From Lacticaseibacillus kribbianus (GTDB taxonomy: Bacteria > Bacillota > Bacilli > Lactobacillales > Lactobacillaceae): 64,000 nucleotides of DNA. Under the pieces are notes generated by a model, which made no database searches, was not told the DNA's origin, and saw nothing but the letters and a program-made list of their open reading frames with translations. Every line of letters begins with the position of its first letter. Positions within the stretch are counted from its first letter, which is position 1. The stretch lies in NCBI RefSeq assembly GCF_020180945.1, contig NZ_JAIPUL010000002.1, positions 124,001 to 188,000 on the forward strand. Direction: 5' to 3'. The position numbers were made by a program, and so were the translations under genes. This document shows, piece by piece, positions 1 to 9,286 of the stretch.

Positions 1-1
1 G

Positions 2-640
2 GCGCTGAAATCGGTGATGCTCGGGTTCGGCTACAAGTTCGTGCTGGGCTACCTGTTCGGCACGGTGATGCTGCCGCAGGTCACGCAGGCCGCCATGGCC
101 GCGCGTGGCACCTGGGCCTTGACCTGGCCTTTGATCGGCTACATGTACACGTACTCGATGTACCTGTTCTTTGATTTTGCCGGCTACAGCCTGTTTGCGG
201 TGGGGATGAGCCTCGTGATGGGCATCGACACGCCGGTCAACTTCAACAAGCCGTTCGCCGCGGGCAACATCAAGGAGTTCTGGAACCGGTGGCACATGAC
301 GCTGTCGTTTTGGTTCCGCGACTTCATCTTCATGCGCGTCACGTTCTTCATCATGAAGCACAAGCTGATCAAAAACCGCATCCGCGTCTCGCAGGTCGCC
401 TACCTGATCAACTTCCTGATCATGGGCTTCTGGCACGGCGTCACGTGGTACTACATCGTCTACGGGCTGTTCCACGCCGGCGCCATCATCATCAACGACT
501 ACTGGCTCCGCTACAAGAAAAAGCACCGGGCGACGATGCCGCACAACCAGTGGACCCAGGCCCTGGCCGTGGTCATCACGTTCAACGTGGTCTGCTTCAG
601 CTTCCTGATCTTCTCCGGATTCCTGGGGCAGGTGTTCTAA
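2..640 (+). CDS. dltB: DltB, membrane-bound O-acyltransferase for teichoic acid D-alanylation (3' part)
   Basis: The reading frame is open from the left edge, so the N-terminal half lies outside the window. DltB is an MBOAT-family membrane protein that, with DltC and DltD, passes D-alanine across the membrane to lipoteichoic acid. Visible are several hydrophobic segments and the two histidine-containing MBOAT motifs, NRWHMTLSFWFRDF and, near the end, MGFWHGVTW; the second holds the conserved catalytic histidine. The family identity is also supported by dltC and dltD downstream. What is odd is the distance to dltC: about 740 bases filled with palindromic elements, whereas these genes are normally adjacent or overlapping. 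Confidence 0.95.
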   Translation, partial: ALKSVMLGFGYKFVLGYLFGTVMLPQVTQAAMAARGTWALTWPLIGYMYTYSMYLFFDFAGYSLFAVGMSLVMGIDTPVNFNKPFAAGNIKEFWNRWHMTLSFWFRDFIFMRVTFFIMKHKLIKNRIRVSQVAYLINFLIMGFWHGVTWYYIVYGLFHAGAIIINDYWLRYKKKHRATMPHNQWTQALAVVITFNVVCFSFLIFSGFLGQVF

Positions 641-652
641 AACCAGGGCGAT

Positions 653-759
653 GCGCGGCGCACTTAGCCGGACGGGTAGCCTAGCCGGGGCACTTGGACC
701 GCACTATGGCGCAAGCGACCAGGCGTAGCTAGCCGCTCCGGCGTTGCCGCGCGTAGCCC
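653..759 (-). repeat. Palindromic element A (reverse copy)
   Basis: One copy of the roughly 120 bp family A in reverse orientation. The outer arms GCGCGGC (653-659) and GCCGCGC (746-752) are exact complements. Just inside are the conserved linkers (cttag / gtt-gc) and a second pair, CCGGA / TCCGG. The core hairpin is more degenerate than in other copies. It starts 13 bases after the dltB stop codon. Confidence 0.8.
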
Positions 760-784
760 GACGAACCAGGGCGAAGCGCGGCGC

Positions 785-1008
785 AGGCCGCGGCCTCCGG
801 GGCCCGGGCGGGTCGGCCTGTGCGGCCGGCTTCCGCCCGAAACGGGCTCCAGCCTAAAATTCCCGCCGAGCCGTTGCCTACGGCCCCGCGCTCCGGCGCG
901 AATTTTGCCGGGATGAGGATTGCGGCTGCCCGCAAAACCCGCGGTCACCCGGAATCCTCATCCTTTCACGGGCCGACCCGCCCGGGCCCCTGCGGCCGCT
1001 ACATGGTG
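785..1008 (+). repeat. Palindromic element C (copy 1)
   Basis: Family C copy without a nested A element. The outer arms are perfect 20-base complements at 799-818 and 971-990. Two internal hairpins follow: AAAATTC with GAATTTT, and GATGAGGATT with AATCCTCATC. The linker text (ttgccggg, the cgcgg-tca loop, cctttcacgg) is shared with the other C copies, whose arms differ in sequence. Confidence 0.85.
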
Positions 1009-1100
1009 GTTCTGGCAACCGAAGTCCTGAAGACTTATGGCTTAACAGTTCTGTCCGCAAACGCTCACGCGGGGCTCCTGCCAAGTCGCCTGTCAGCTAC

Positions 1101-1305
1101 TGTGTAGGGCGGAGGCGCGAACGCGCCACTGCCGCAGGCGCAGGGCCGGGGCGAGCCAGCGTGAAATTGCACTTAGCCGGCGTACTTTGCCGGCTTAGTG
1201 CAAGGGCGGGTCTTGAGACCGGTCTTTGGGCTCAAGGGAGCCCCACGCGTTCCGCCGCCCCGGCCCGGAGCCGGAGGCAGGGGCCCGTTCCCGCCGGAGC
1301 CCGGC
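1101..1305 (+). repeat. Palindromic element B (copy 1)
   Basis: Family B copy ending about 75 bases before dltC. Paired arms: GGGCCGGGGCG (1143-1153) with CGCCCCGGCCC (1256-1266); TTGCACTTAGCCGGC (1167-1181) with GCCGGCTTAGTGCAA (1189-1203), with one mid-stem T-T mismatch; CTTGAG (1212-1217) with CTCAAG (1231-1236) around the conserved loop accggtctttggg. It begins with tgtagggcggaggc, like every B copy. Confidence 0.85.
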
Positions 1306-1380
1306 CTTCATCACCATAACCAAGCACCAACACAAACTTGTCACTAATGCACGGCGCCTCGCGCCACCAAGGAGTACAAC

Positions 1381-1617
1381 ATGGATAACATCAAGCAAAC
1401 CGTATTCGACTTACTGAAGGATCTGACCGGCACCGACTTCAGCGCCAATCCCGACGAGAACCTTTTTGCGACCGGGACCCTGGACTCGATGGACACCGTG
1501 CAGCTGCTGCTGGGGCTGCAGGACGAGCTGGGCATCACCGTGCCGGTGTCCGAGTTCGACCGCAGCGAGTGGGAGACGCCGAACAAGATCGCGGCCAAGG
1601 CGGCCAGCCTGCAATGA
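1381..1617 (+). CDS. dltC: D-alanyl carrier protein DltC
   Basis: This is a 78-residue acyl-carrier-type protein. DltA (not in the window) loads D-alanine onto its phosphopantetheine arm and DltB/DltD hand the residue on to teichoic acid. The modification serine is S36 in the motif LDSMDTVQ, and the length matches the family. The ATG follows a purine-rich AAGGAGT about six bases upstream. The stop overlaps the dltD start (ATGA), so dltC and dltD are translationally coupled. The long element-filled gap upstream raises the question whether dltC is still cotranscribed with dltB. Confidence 0.97.
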   Translation: MDNIKQTVFDLLKDLTGTDFSANPDENLFATGTLDSMDTVQLLLGLQDELGITVPVSEFDRSEWETPNKIAAKAASLQ

Positions 1618-2867
1618 AGCGGCGCGTCTGGCAGCTCTTCGGCCCCGTGGCGATCGCCGCGGGCCTCACGCTGGCGCTTTTTCTGGCGCCGCTGTCGTTC
1701 AAGCGGATGAGCCCGGCCGCGGTGCGCTCCGCGTCCGTTGCGATGTCGCCGACCGTGCTGGCCGGCGCCCGGGCGAAAAACCAGGCGCTGGCGCAGGGCG
1801 CCGTGCCGTTCTTCGGCTCAAGCGAGCTGTCGCGGCTGGACCCTTTTCACCCGTCGGCCCTGGCGACCCGCTACCACCGCAACTACCGGCCGTTCCTGAT
1901 CGGCGCGCCCGGCACGCAGTCGTTGACGCAGTTCATCAACGCGCAGACGATGCTGCCGAAGCTGCGGCACAAGAAGGCCGTGTTCATCGTCTCGATGCAG
2001 TGGTTCACGCGCCGCGGCGTGATGCGCCCGGCGTTCGATTACTTCTACTCGCCGCTTGAGACCGTCACCTGGGTGCTCGGCGCCAAGAACACGGTCGCCG
2101 ACCGCTACGCCGCGCGCCGCCTGCTGTGCATGCAGGCCGTGAAGAAGGATCAGACGGTCAAAAGCGCGCTGCTGCAGGTCGCGGCCGGCCAGAAAATCAG
2201 CCGCCCGCTGCGCCTGCTCCTCGAGGCCAGACTCCAGATCCTGCACAACGAGGACGGCCTGTTCTCCCACTTCACCGTCAACCCGCACGAGCGCGAGCTG
2301 GCCAAAAGCGTCCGGCAGCTGCCGGCGACGGCGACCAACGACCAGCTCGACGCGCTGGCGGCCAAGGTCGGCGCCGCCCACACCCGCAACAACAGCTTCG
2401 GCATCGACGATCACTTCTTCAGCTCCAGGCTCGGCGAGGGCCGGCTGGCGAAGATGCGCGGCAAGCAGCGGGGCTTTGACTACCGCTTCGGGCCGGAGTA
2501 CAGCGATTTTCAGCTGCTGCTCACCGCCTTTGCCAGGTACGACGTCGACGTCCAGTTTGTGATTCCGCCGATCAACGCGAAGTGGGCCGCCTACACCGGC
2601 CTGTCCGAGGCCAAGCTCCACCAGGCCGTGGAAAAGCTGCGCGTGCAGCTGCAGGGTCAGGGCTTCAACCGCGTGCTCGACTTGAGCCGCGACGGCAGCC
2701 GCCCGTACTTCATGCAGGACACGATCCACATCGGCTGGCGCGGCTGGGTCCGCGTCGACCGCACCGTGGCGCCGTTCCTCGCCGCCCCTCGCCGCCCGGT
2801 CAGCTACCACCTCAATCCGCAGTTCTACACCAAGAGCTGGCGCGACGCGGTGGTCAGCGGCAACTAG
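1614..2867 (+). CDS. dltD: DltD, teichoic acid D-alanyl transfer protein
   Basis: The protein has 417 residues. DltD is a membrane-anchored protein with an extracellular SGNH/GDSL-like domain that acts in the last step of D-alanylation. Residues 8-26 form one N-terminal membrane segment. The motif [15 protein letters not shown] (near residue 70) carries the conserved serine region, and a histidine lies near the C-terminus in [12 protein letters not shown] chose the ATG that overlaps the dltC stop, because no upstream start in the frame has a better site. Length and order fit a Gram-positive dlt operon. Confidence 0.95.
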   Translation: MKRRVWQLFGPVAIAAGLTLALFLAPLSFKRMSPAAVRSASVAMSPTVLAGARAKNQALAQGAVPFFGSSELSRLDPFHPSALATRYHRNYRPFLIGAPGTQSLTQFINAQTMLPKLRHKKAVFIVSMQWFTRRGVMRPAFDYFYSPLETVTWVLGAKNTVADRYAARRLLCMQAVKKDQTVKSALLQVAAGQKISRPLRLLLEARLQILHNEDGLFSHFTVNPHERELAKSVRQLPATATNDQLDALAAKVGAAHTRNNSFGIDDHFFSSRLGEGRLAKMRGKQRGFDYRFGPEYSDFQLLLTAFARYDVDVQFVIPPINAKWAAYTGLSEAKLHQAVEKLRVQLQGQGFNRVLDLSRDGSRPYFMQDTIHIGWRGWVRVDRTVAPFLAAPRRPVSYHLNPQFYTKSWRDAVVSGN

Positions 2868-2915
2868 GCGCGGCCGCGGGATCCGGGCCCTCCGCCCGCT
2901 ACATTGTGGTGCGGT
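2868..2915 (+). repeat. 3' remnant of element C
   Basis: Directly after the dltD stop lies a short sequence resembling the terminal part of family C (ggccgcgg, then cgctacat-gtggtg), without the internal hairpins. I read it as a deletion derivative of C. No convincing terminator follows dltD. Confidence 0.5.
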
Positions 2916-3057
2916 GGCGGGCGTGACGGATGATACAAGGCCGTCGCGCTTTGAACGCGAAATGGTTAATCGTGATTTAGGGCATAGGCGTGGCCTGTCC
3001 TCACCGGCGCCCGGCCCGATAACTCAGATGCTGTTGCACCCTCTGGAGGTTTATTCC

Positions 3058-4344
3058 ATGCACCGACGTGTTGTTCACTTTTCACCTTGGCACCGCGGGC
3101 TGATGCTCGCCGCGATCATTATCGGCGTGTTCGCCTGGGGCTTTTGGCTCGGGCGCGTGTCCACGCCGCAGCAGGCCAGCGTGCGCACCCTGCAGCAGGA
3201 CGTGACCAAGAAGCAGGCGACGGTCAAAAAGGCCGCGCCGGCCCTGGCCGCGAGCGTGGACGAGGCGGCGCAGGCCGACTTGGACAACACGCTGTCGAAG
3301 CTGGACTTCTCCGGCACGGCGCTGATCATCCGGGGCGGGCGCATCATCGCCTCGCGCGCCAGCGGCCTCGCCGACGCCGCGACGAACCGGCCGAACACGC
3401 TGGACACCATGTACCAGATCGACTCGATGCAAAAAAACCTGACTGCCGGCCTGGTGATGAACCAGATCGTCGCGGGCAAGCTGAGCTTCGACACGCGGCT
3501 GGGGCAGTTTTTCCCGCGCCTTGCCCAGGAGCCGCTGACGGTGGCCGACGCGCTGCACATGGCGTCCGGCCTGGCCATCAAGGGCGTGCTGACCGTGCCG
3601 TACACAGGGGACGCGAACCTGGTGGCCGCCAACGTGGATCAGATGGCATACCGCCCGAACCTGCGCGGCACGTTCGTCTACACGCCGGTCAACTACCTGC
3701 TTTTGGCCGGCATCACCGAGCAGCTCAGCGGCCAGAGCTACGAGGCACAGTTCAAGGCCCAGTACATCGACCGCCTGCACCTGCAGCACACGGCGATGGC
3801 CTACGCGCTGGACGGGGCCAAGACGGCCGCGACGGGTTACCGGGACGGCAAGTACAAGACGCCGCAGTCGCCGACCAAGGACCGGATGCACGCGGAGCTC
3901 GGCACCGGGCAGGTCTTCATGTCTGCCGCCGATCTCTACCGCACCGAGCGCGCGCTGGTCACCGGCAAGCTGTTCGGCGGCGACCGCACCCGCCTGTACC
4001 AGCAGGGCGTCAGGTACAGCGGTGGCTTCTACATCCATCCGGATTACTACCGCACCAACGGGGTCGGCTACGGCTTCTACAGCACGTTCCGCATCACGCC
4101 GGACGGGCAAAATGCGGTGGTGCTGATGAGCAACGTTCAAAACGATTCGATGACGGCCCTGGGCCAGGCCGTCACCGGACTGATGGCGCGCTACGGTCTG
4201 GCCGGGACCACCGGCGCGCAGGCGCAGTCCGGGCAGTCGCAGGCGGCGAGCGGCCGGAATCAGCCAACAGGCGGGCGGTCACAGGCGAAGTCGTCGCGGG
4301 TGGGGGCATCCGCAACGCCGGTCCAGCGCCAGGCCGCCCGGTAA
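3058..4344 (+). CDS. Membrane-anchored serine hydrolase, beta-lactamase / class C PBP-like
   Basis: The protein has 428 residues. The start is the ATG eight bases after GGAGG; an upstream in-frame extension to 2914 has no ribosome site. An N-terminal membrane segment (about 12-32) is followed by a linker and a serine beta-lactamase-like domain. The SxxK motif is S123-M-Q-K126. The usual YxN motif appears as Y208-T-P followed by V-N-Y, so the asparagine of the triad is not in its normal place. The glycine-rich third motif may be ELGTGQVF. The tail from about residue 375 is Gln/Ser/Gly-rich and looks disordered. It probably acts outside the cell on wall material or D-alanyl esters; the position after dltD fits, but the substrate is not shown. 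Confidence 0.8.
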   Translation: MHRRVVHFSPWHRGLMLAAIIIGVFAWGFWLGRVSTPQQASVRTLQQDVTKKQATVKKAAPALAASVDEAAQADLDNTLSKLDFSGTALIIRGGRIIASRASGLADAATNRPNTLDTMYQIDSMQKNLTAGLVMNQIVAGKLSFDTRLGQFFPRLAQEPLTVADALHMASGLAIKGVLTVPYTGDANLVAANVDQMAYRPNLRGTFVYTPVNYLLLAGITEQLSGQSYEAQFKAQYIDRLHLQHTAMAYALDGAKTAATGYRDGKYKTPQSPTKDRMHAELGTGQVFMSAADLYRTERALVTGKLFGGDRTRLYQQGVRYSGGFYIHPDYYRTNGVGYGFYSTFRITPDGQNAVVLMSNVQNDSMTALGQAVTGLMARYGLAGTTGAQAQSGQSQAASGRNQPTGGRSQAKSSRVGASATPVQRQAAR

Positions 4345-4429
4345 CCAAGTCACGGGTGTGGAAACCCCTGGGTGGTCCGCGCACGGCCGGGTGGTCGCGC
4401 GCAGACGTCGACGAGACGGAGGATGGATC

Positions 4430-4825
4430 ATGGTGAAAACGAACTCGGAAGGATCAACCGCGGTGCCTTGGCGGGTGGCCAACGGCATCGTTGCGGTGTT
4501 GTGCGGCGTGGTGCTCGCGCTGGCCCTGGTGCTCGGCACCGGGCCCAGCATTGGGCTGCGCCTGGACGACGGTCAGCTGCCGTTTTACCTTGAGGCGCTG
4601 GCCCTGGTGATCGGCGGCGCCCTCGCCGTGGTGCTGGCGCGCGGCCGTGCGTGGCTGCTGCAGGCGCTCCTGACGCTTGCGGTGGTCACGCTGCCGGCCT
4701 GCCTGTTCATCGGCGACCCCGGCACCAACGAGGCGTTCTTCTACTTCATCGTGCCGCTGAACCTCCTGCTGCCGCTGGCGGCCCTGATCGTCGGCATCGG
4801 TCTGCTGAGCAGGCTGAAGAACTGA
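4430..4825 (+). CDS. Small four-helix membrane protein of unknown function
   Basis: The protein has 131 residues with four hydrophobic segments (about 16-38, 48-68, 72-92, 101-125). I do not recognise a family. The start is the ATG a few bases after GGAGGA at about 4418-4423; an in-frame codon at 4358 is poorly placed. It lies 85 bases after the serine hydrolase and before a good terminator, so the two may form one transcript. Confidence 0.65.
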   Translation: MVKTNSEGSTAVPWRVANGIVAVLCGVVLALALVLGTGPSIGLRLDDGQLPFYLEALALVIGGALAVVLARGRAWLLQALLTLAVVTLPACLFIGDPGTNEAFFYFIVPLNLLLPLAALIVGIGLLSRLKN

Positions 4826-4830
4826 TTGCA

Positions 4831-4867
4831 GCCCCCGTGCCACCGCCTTGGTGACGCGGGGGTTTTT
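4831..4867 (+). terminator. Rho-independent terminator
   Basis: GC stem CCCCCGTG / GCGGGGG followed by TTTTT, six bases after the membrane-protein stop codon. Confidence 0.85.
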
Positions 4868-4934
4868 GCGTGGCGTGAGAATTCGTCTTTGCGGGACTTC
4901 AGTGTATAATTGAGGGCAAAGCAGGCGCCGCGGG

Positions 4935-5220
4935 TGGGCTAGTCGATCCGCTAAGCACGCGCTTTTCCACGCTCTCAAACGCGTTCCCCCGAGCAACGCG
5001 GGAGCGGCTAGCTACGCCACGTCACTCGGGGCAAGGACCGCCCCAAGCGCCGTGGCTAGGCTACCCGTCCCGCTAAGTGCGCTCGGGCTCACGCTCTAAA
5101 CGCGTTCCCCGCGGCAATGCAAACGCGTCTAGCTACGCGTGACCACTCGAGGACAAGTGCAGGCCTCAAGCGGTCACGCTAGGCTAGCCGGTTTGCTAAG
5201 CCCGCCGCGGCTCACGCTCT
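4935..5220 (+). repeat. Array of palindromic element A (two full copies plus a 3' fragment)
   Basis: A 3' fragment (about 4935-4976) is followed by two head-to-tail copies (4977-5097 and 5098-5220). Copy-specific outer arms are CCCGAGC (4988-4994) with GCTCGGG (5081-5087), and CCGCGGC (5109-5115) with GCCGCGG (5204-5210). The second pairs are GCGGGA with TCCCGC, and GCAAAC (5119-5124) with GTTTGC (5191-5196). Inner hairpins are GGGGC/GCCCC and GAGG/CCTC. The array ends just before the ribosome site of the DUF805 gene. Confidence 0.85.
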
Positions 5221-5237
5221 CACATAAGGAGGCACAC

Positions 5238-5819
5238 ATGAAGCAGATTCAGGAAGTTCCCGGGCAGGTCACGATTGGCCGCGCCTACGCAGATTTTTTC
5301 AAGGGACTCATCGAGTTCCGCGGCCGCTCCACCCGCGCCGGGTACTGGTGGGTGCAGCTGCTCGCCTACATCGTCAACTTCGTGGTGATGATGGTCATGT
5401 CGGTCAGCCTGGTGACCCAGGCGCTGACGAAGTACGGCGACAATGTGGACAAGGCCACGCAGGTCGCGACCAGCCAGCTGACGCCGGTGGTCCTGATTCT
5501 CTCTTTAATCACGATGGTGGTCGAGCTGTCCCTGGTGACGCGGCGCAACCGCGACGTCGGCATCACCGGGCGCGGTACCGCGGTGCTGCTCGCCATTCAG
5601 TACGTGATGGTGCTGCCGAGCTGGATTGCGATGGCCCAGAAGCTGCTCGGCGGCACGCCGCTGGCGGTGACCAGCAACGGCGTGACGGCGTTCCTGACGC
5701 TGGCCCTGGCGATTTTTCAGTTCGTGCTGAAGCTTTTGCCGACCGACAGCCTGACCACCCGCAGCAACGCCCCGGTCGCGCGCTTCTTCATGCGCTACAA
5801 GGCCGACGCGCCGGACTAG
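5238..5819 (+). CDS. DUF805 family membrane protein
   Basis: The protein has 193 residues. The start ATG is preceded by TAAGGAGG at a good distance. The N-terminal part contains FFKGLIEFRGRSTRAGYWW, the signature region of DUF805 (YhaH-like) proteins, followed by about four membrane segments and the NRDVGITGRG stretch. The family has no established biochemical role. The gene is single, with an A-element array directly upstream and a bidirectional terminator downstream. Confidence 0.85.
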   Translation: MKQIQEVPGQVTIGRAYADFFKGLIEFRGRSTRAGYWWVQLLAYIVNFVVMMVMSVSLVTQALTKYGDNVDKATQVATSQLTPVVLILSLITMVVELSLVTRRNRDVGITGRGTAVLLAIQYVMVLPSWIAMAQKLLGGTPLAVTSNGVTAFLTLALAIFQFVLKLLPTDSLTTRSNAPVARFFMRYKADAPD

Positions 5820-5846
5820 GCGCGCCCGGCGCCCAACGACATAATA

Positions 5847-5893
5847 AAACGAGTCCCACTCCGCCAGACTGTGGCAGGGTGGGACTCGTTTTT
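5847..5893. terminator. Bidirectional terminator between DUF805 gene and argH
   Basis: CGAGTCCCAC / GTGGGACTCG stem flanked by A-rich sequence on the left and T-rich on the right, so it can stop both converging transcripts. Confidence 0.85.
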
Positions 5894-5896
5894 GCG

Positions 5897-7282
5897 TTAC
5901 TTGCGGGCGTCCAGGATGGCCTGGGCGCGGGCCGCCTCTTGCTTGACGTTGGCGACGGCGGTGCCGCCGAGGCTGGTGCGGCGGTTGACCGCGGCCTCAG
6001 ACGACAGCTCGGCGTAGACGTCTTCTTGAATCTCCGGCGCGGCCTTTTGCAGCGTCTCGAGCGGCATGTCCTGCAGGCTGGTGCCGGACTGGATGCCGGC
6101 CAGCACCAGCTCGCCGACGATGCCGTGGGCCTTTCGGAACGGCACGCCCTTGGTGGCCAGGTAGTCGGCCAGCTCGGTGGCGTTGCTGAAGTCGGCGACG
6201 GTCGCGTCGTGCATCCGCTTCTCGTGGACGGTCAGCGACTCGATCATGCCGGAGAAAATGTGCACCGAACCGAGGATCGTCGTGTAGGCGTCGAACACCG
6301 GCTCCTTGTCCTCCTGCATGTCCTTGTTGTAGGCGAGCGGCAGGCCCTTCATGGTGGTCAAAAGCCCCATCAAGGCGCCGTACACGCGGCCCGTTTTGCC
6401 CCGGGTCAGCTCGGCGAAGTCCGCGTTTTTCTTTTGCGGCATGATCGACGAGCCGGTCGCAAAGGCGTCGGACATCTCGATGTAGTTGAACTCGTAGGTG
6501 CACCAGAGGATCAGCTCCTCGGCCAGGCGCGACAGGTGCTGCATCAGGATCGCGGCGTTGCTCAGGAACTCGAGGGCAAAATCACGGTCGGACACGGCGT
6601 CCAGCGAGTTGTGGTAGACGGCATCGAACCCAAGCGTCGCGGCGACCTGTTCGCGGTCGATCGGGAAGGTGGTGCCGGCCAGCGCGGCGGCGCCCAGCGG
6701 CAGGATGTCCGTGTGCTTCTGGTTGAATTCGAAGCGCTCGTAGTCGCGCTGGAACATCTCGAAGTAGGCCAGCAGGTAGTGGCCGTACGTGATCGGCTGG
6801 GCGTGCTGCAGGTGGGTGTAGCCGGGCATGATGGTGCCGGCGTGCTGCGTGGCCTTTTCGACCAGCACCTCCTGCAGGCCGGACAGGGCGGACAAAAGCT
6901 CCGGCAGGCGGTGTTTGAGCCAGAGGTGAAAATCGGTGGCGACCTGATCGTTGCGCGAGCGGGCGGTGTGGAGCTTGCCGGCGACGGGGCCGATCAGGTC
7001 GGTCAACAGGCGCTCCATGTTCAGGTGGATGTCCTCGTTGGCCACGGTGAAGGTCAGCTCACCGGCCGCAAGCTTTTGCTGCAGCTGGTGCAGGCCGGCC
7101 GTGATTGCATCGGCGTCCGCTTGGGGGATGATGCCCTGCTTGCCCAGCATCGCGACGTGCGCCAAAGACCCCTCGAGGTCCTCGGCGGCCATTTGCTGGT
7201 CGAAGCCGATCGACGCGCCGAACTGGTCGACCCACTGCGCCGCCTTTTGGGTGAAGCGGCCGCCCCAGAGCTTGTCGGTCAT
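5897..7282 (-). CDS. argH: Argininosuccinate lyase
   Basis: The protein has 461 residues. It splits argininosuccinate into arginine and fumarate, the last step of arginine synthesis, in the cytoplasm. The fumarase-superfamily signature [16 protein letters not shown] is present, as is the N-terminal [10 protein letters not shown] typical of ArgH. The ATG overlaps the argG stop codon (TAATG), which shows translational coupling. The longer frame upstream lies inside argG and is not used. Length is normal. Confidence 0.97.
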   Translation of the reverse strand: MTDKLWGGRFTQKAAQWVDQFGASIGFDQQMAAEDLEGSLAHVAMLGKQGIIPQADADAITAGLHQLQQKLAAGELTFTVANEDIHLNMERLLTDLIGPVAGKLHTARSRNDQVATDFHLWLKHRLPELLSALSGLQEVLVEKATQHAGTIMPGYTHLQHAQPITYGHYLLAYFEMFQRDYERFEFNQKHTDILPLGAAALAGTTFPIDREQVAATLGFDAVYHNSLDAVSDRDFALEFLSNAAILMQHLSRLAEELILWCTYEFNYIEMSDAFATGSSIMPQKKNADFAELTRGKTGRVYGALMGLLTTMKGLPLAYNKDMQEDKEPVFDAYTTILGSVHIFSGMIESLTVHEKRMHDATVADFSNATELADYLATKGVPFRKAHGIVGELVLAGIQSGTSLQDMPLETLQKAAPEIQEDVYAELSSEAAVNRRTSLGGTAVANVKQEAARAQAILDARK

Positions 7283-8493
7283 TACTTTTCCTCCGAGTGG
7301 ACGTGGTTGACCTGCTCGAAAACGGTGCCGGGCAGGGTCCACAGCTTGATGAAGCCGGCCGCGGCCTCCTGGTCAAAGGAGTCGGCGGAGGTGTAGGTCG
7401 CCAGGCTCTCCGAGTACAGCGAGTTGGTGTCCGACTTGCGGGCCACGGCCGTCGCGTTGCCCTTGTAGAGCTTCATCTTGACGACGCCGTTGACCACCTG
7501 CTGGGTGTGGTCGACGAAGGCCATCAGCGCATCGAACAGCGGGGTGATCCACTTGGCCTCGTAGATCATGGTGGCGAGCTGCTGCTCGATCAGCGGCTTG
7601 TAGTGGGCGACGTCGCGCTCGAGCGTCAGGTTTTCCAGCTCGTGGTGCGCGGCCATGATCACCGCGGCGCCCGGGGCCTCGTAGACCTCGCGGGACTTGA
7701 TGCCGACCATGCGGTTTTCGATCTTGTCGATGCGGCCGATGCCGTTAGCGCCGGCGATTTCGTTGAGTTTCTTGATCAAGTCGGCCAGGCCGAGCTTCTC
7801 GCCGTCGATGGCGACCGGCAGGCCCTTTTCGAACGTCAGGTCCAGGAAGGTCGCCTTGTCCGGTGCTTCCTCGGGGGAGACCGTCATGCCCCAGGCGTCG
7901 TCCGGCGCCTGGTTCCACGGGTTCTCGAGGATGCCGGCCTCGTTGGCGCGGCCCCAGAGGTTGGCGTCAATCGAGTAGGGCGACTTCTTGCCGATCGGCA
8001 CCGGCACGTTGTGGTCCTTGGCGTAGTCGATCTCCTCTTCGCGCGACCAGTGAAAATCGCGGATCGGGTCCTCGATCGCCAGGTCCGGATCCAGCGCGTG
8101 GATCGCGGCCTCGAAGCGGACCTGGTCGTTGCCCTTGCCGGTGGAGCCGTGGGCGATGGCGACCGCGCCGTTGTCGTGCGCAATCTTGACCAGGTGCTCA
8201 ATGATCAGCGGCCGTGACAGGGCGGACACCAGCGGGTAGTCGCCCTCGTACAGCGCGTTGGCCTTGATCACCGGCGCGACGTAGGTGTCGGCGAACTCCT
8301 CCTGCGCGTCGATCGCGTAGCTCTCGATGGCGCCGACCTGCAGCGCCTTTTTCTGGATGAAGTCCATGTCGGCGTTGGGTTGGCCGACGTTCAGGCAGAC
8401 GGCGATGACGTCGTAGCCGCGCTCCTGCAGCCAAGGAATGGCCACGGAGGTGTCGAGGCCGCCGGAGTAAGCGAGTACCAGTTTCTTAGTCAT
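7282..8493 (-). CDS. argG: Argininosuccinate synthase
   Basis: The protein has 403 residues. It joins citrulline and aspartate at the expense of ATP to give argininosuccinate. The N-terminal PP-loop motif YSGGLDTSV (residues 9-17) and the [13 protein letters not shown] segment are conserved. A purine-rich AAAGGAGAA lies upstream of the start. It is the first gene of an argGH operon; no other arg genes are in the window. A TATAAT -10 box and possible arginine-repressor half-sites lie in the roughly 70-base upstream gap. Confidence 0.97.
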   Translation of the reverse strand: MTKKLVLAYSGGLDTSVAIPWLQERGYDVIAVCLNVGQPNADMDFIQKKALQVGAIESYAIDAQEEFADTYVAPVIKANALYEGDYPLVSALSRPLIIEHLVKIAHDNGAVAIAHGSTGKGNDQVRFEAAIHALDPDLAIEDPIRDFHWSREEEIDYAKDHNVPVPIGKKSPYSIDANLWGRANEAGILENPWNQAPDDAWGMTVSPEEAPDKATFLDLTFEKGLPVAIDGEKLGLADLIKKLNEIAGANGIGRIDKIENRMVGIKSREVYEAPGAAVIMAAHHELENLTLERDVAHYKPLIEQQLATMIYEAKWITPLFDALMAFVDHTQQVVNGVVKMKLYKGNATAVARKSDTNSLYSESLATYTSADSFDQEAAAGFIKLWTLPGTVFEQVNHVHSEEK

Positions 8494-8508
8494 GAGTGAG
8501 TTCTCCTT

Positions 8509-8552
8509 TGAGTTAGACGTATTCTTGCAATATTCAGGTTAATTATACAATT
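8509..8552 (-). promoter_or_regulatory. argG promoter with possible ArgR half-sites
   Basis: Reading the minus strand, TATAAT is followed by CTGAATATTGCAAGAATAC, which contains two direct GAATA half-sites 11 bases apart that resemble parts of an ARG box (TGAATA). The -35 is weak and falls in the end of the upstream gene. Repressor binding is an inference. Confidence 0.4.
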
Positions 8553-8561
8553 TTTATTTAC

Positions 8562-9236
8562 TCAGCGCCACCCCGGCCCCAGCCGGTGCCACTCGCCCTG
8601 AGAAATCACGGACGCGACGCCGTCCTTCACCTGAATGGCGGTCTGCTCGTCGATCACGTATCCCGGCAGCTGGATGTCGTCGGCCCAGGCGCGGGCGTTG
8701 GCCATGTTGTTCTCCTCAAACAGGTTGAGGTGGGGAAAAATGGCGAAGTTCAGCCACCCGAGTGCCGCGTCGGTCGGGCCGCTCGGCGGCGCCCACGTGG
8801 TGAAGAACTGCCCGATGCGCGGCGCGACCACCATGCTGCCGGCGGAGATGCCGACCCAGACCTTGTGCGCAAGCGTCGGCAGCAGGTCCGCCAGCCCGGC
8901 GCGGCGCAGGCAGTAGGCGAGGTACACCGCGTCGCCGCCATCGACCAAAAGCGCGTCGGCCTCATCCAGCCAGCGCCGCCAGCGCGCCGCCGGCAGGTCC
9001 GGCAGGGCGGTCAGCTCGAGCACCCCGAGACTGTGCCAGCCAAGCGCTACCAAAGGGGCGCTGCTTTGCCCGGCGACGAAGCGCCAGACGCCCTGCGGCG
9101 AGCTCTCCGTGGTCGCGTAAGCCGCGGTGGGGATGCACAGCGCGTTGGCGGCCGCGATCGGTTTGCCGAGCAGGTCGACCAGGGCCGCGCGCTCGGCGTC
9201 ATTTTGAATGCCGCCGGATGTCAGTAAGTAATCCAT
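8562..9236 (-). CDS. Peptidase E-like S51 family protein
   Basis: The protein has 224 residues. S51 peptidases are cytoplasmic enzymes that cut Asp-X dipeptides or related substrates. The nucleophile motif GISAGSMVV is at residues 129-137 (S131), with a DGGDAVYL segment at about 99-106, both expected in this family. The start MDYLLTSGG follows GGAGGAC; the longer frame lies in element C sequence and is rejected. It is upstream of argG on the same strand, but argG has its own promoter. Confidence 0.8.
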   Translation of the reverse strand: MDYLLTSGGIQNDAERAALVDLLGKPIAAANALCIPTAAYATTESSPQGVWRFVAGQSSAPLVALGWHSLGVLELTALPDLPAARWRRWLDEADALLVDGGDAVYLAYCLRRAGLADLLPTLAHKVWVGISAGSMVVAPRIGQFFTTWAPPSGPTDAALGWLNFAIFPHLNLFEENNMANARAWADDIQLPGYVIDEQTAIQVKDGVASVISQGEWHRLGPGWR

Positions 9237-9286
9237 GGTGGTTGTCCTCCGAAGGCGCCGAAGCGCGTGTGGGTAAGTGGGTGGTA

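Noticed and set aside
1818-2810. Long minus-strand frame across dltD
   Set aside because: It is the antisense shadow of a well-recognised gene; GC-rich third positions leave long open frames on the other strand throughout this window.
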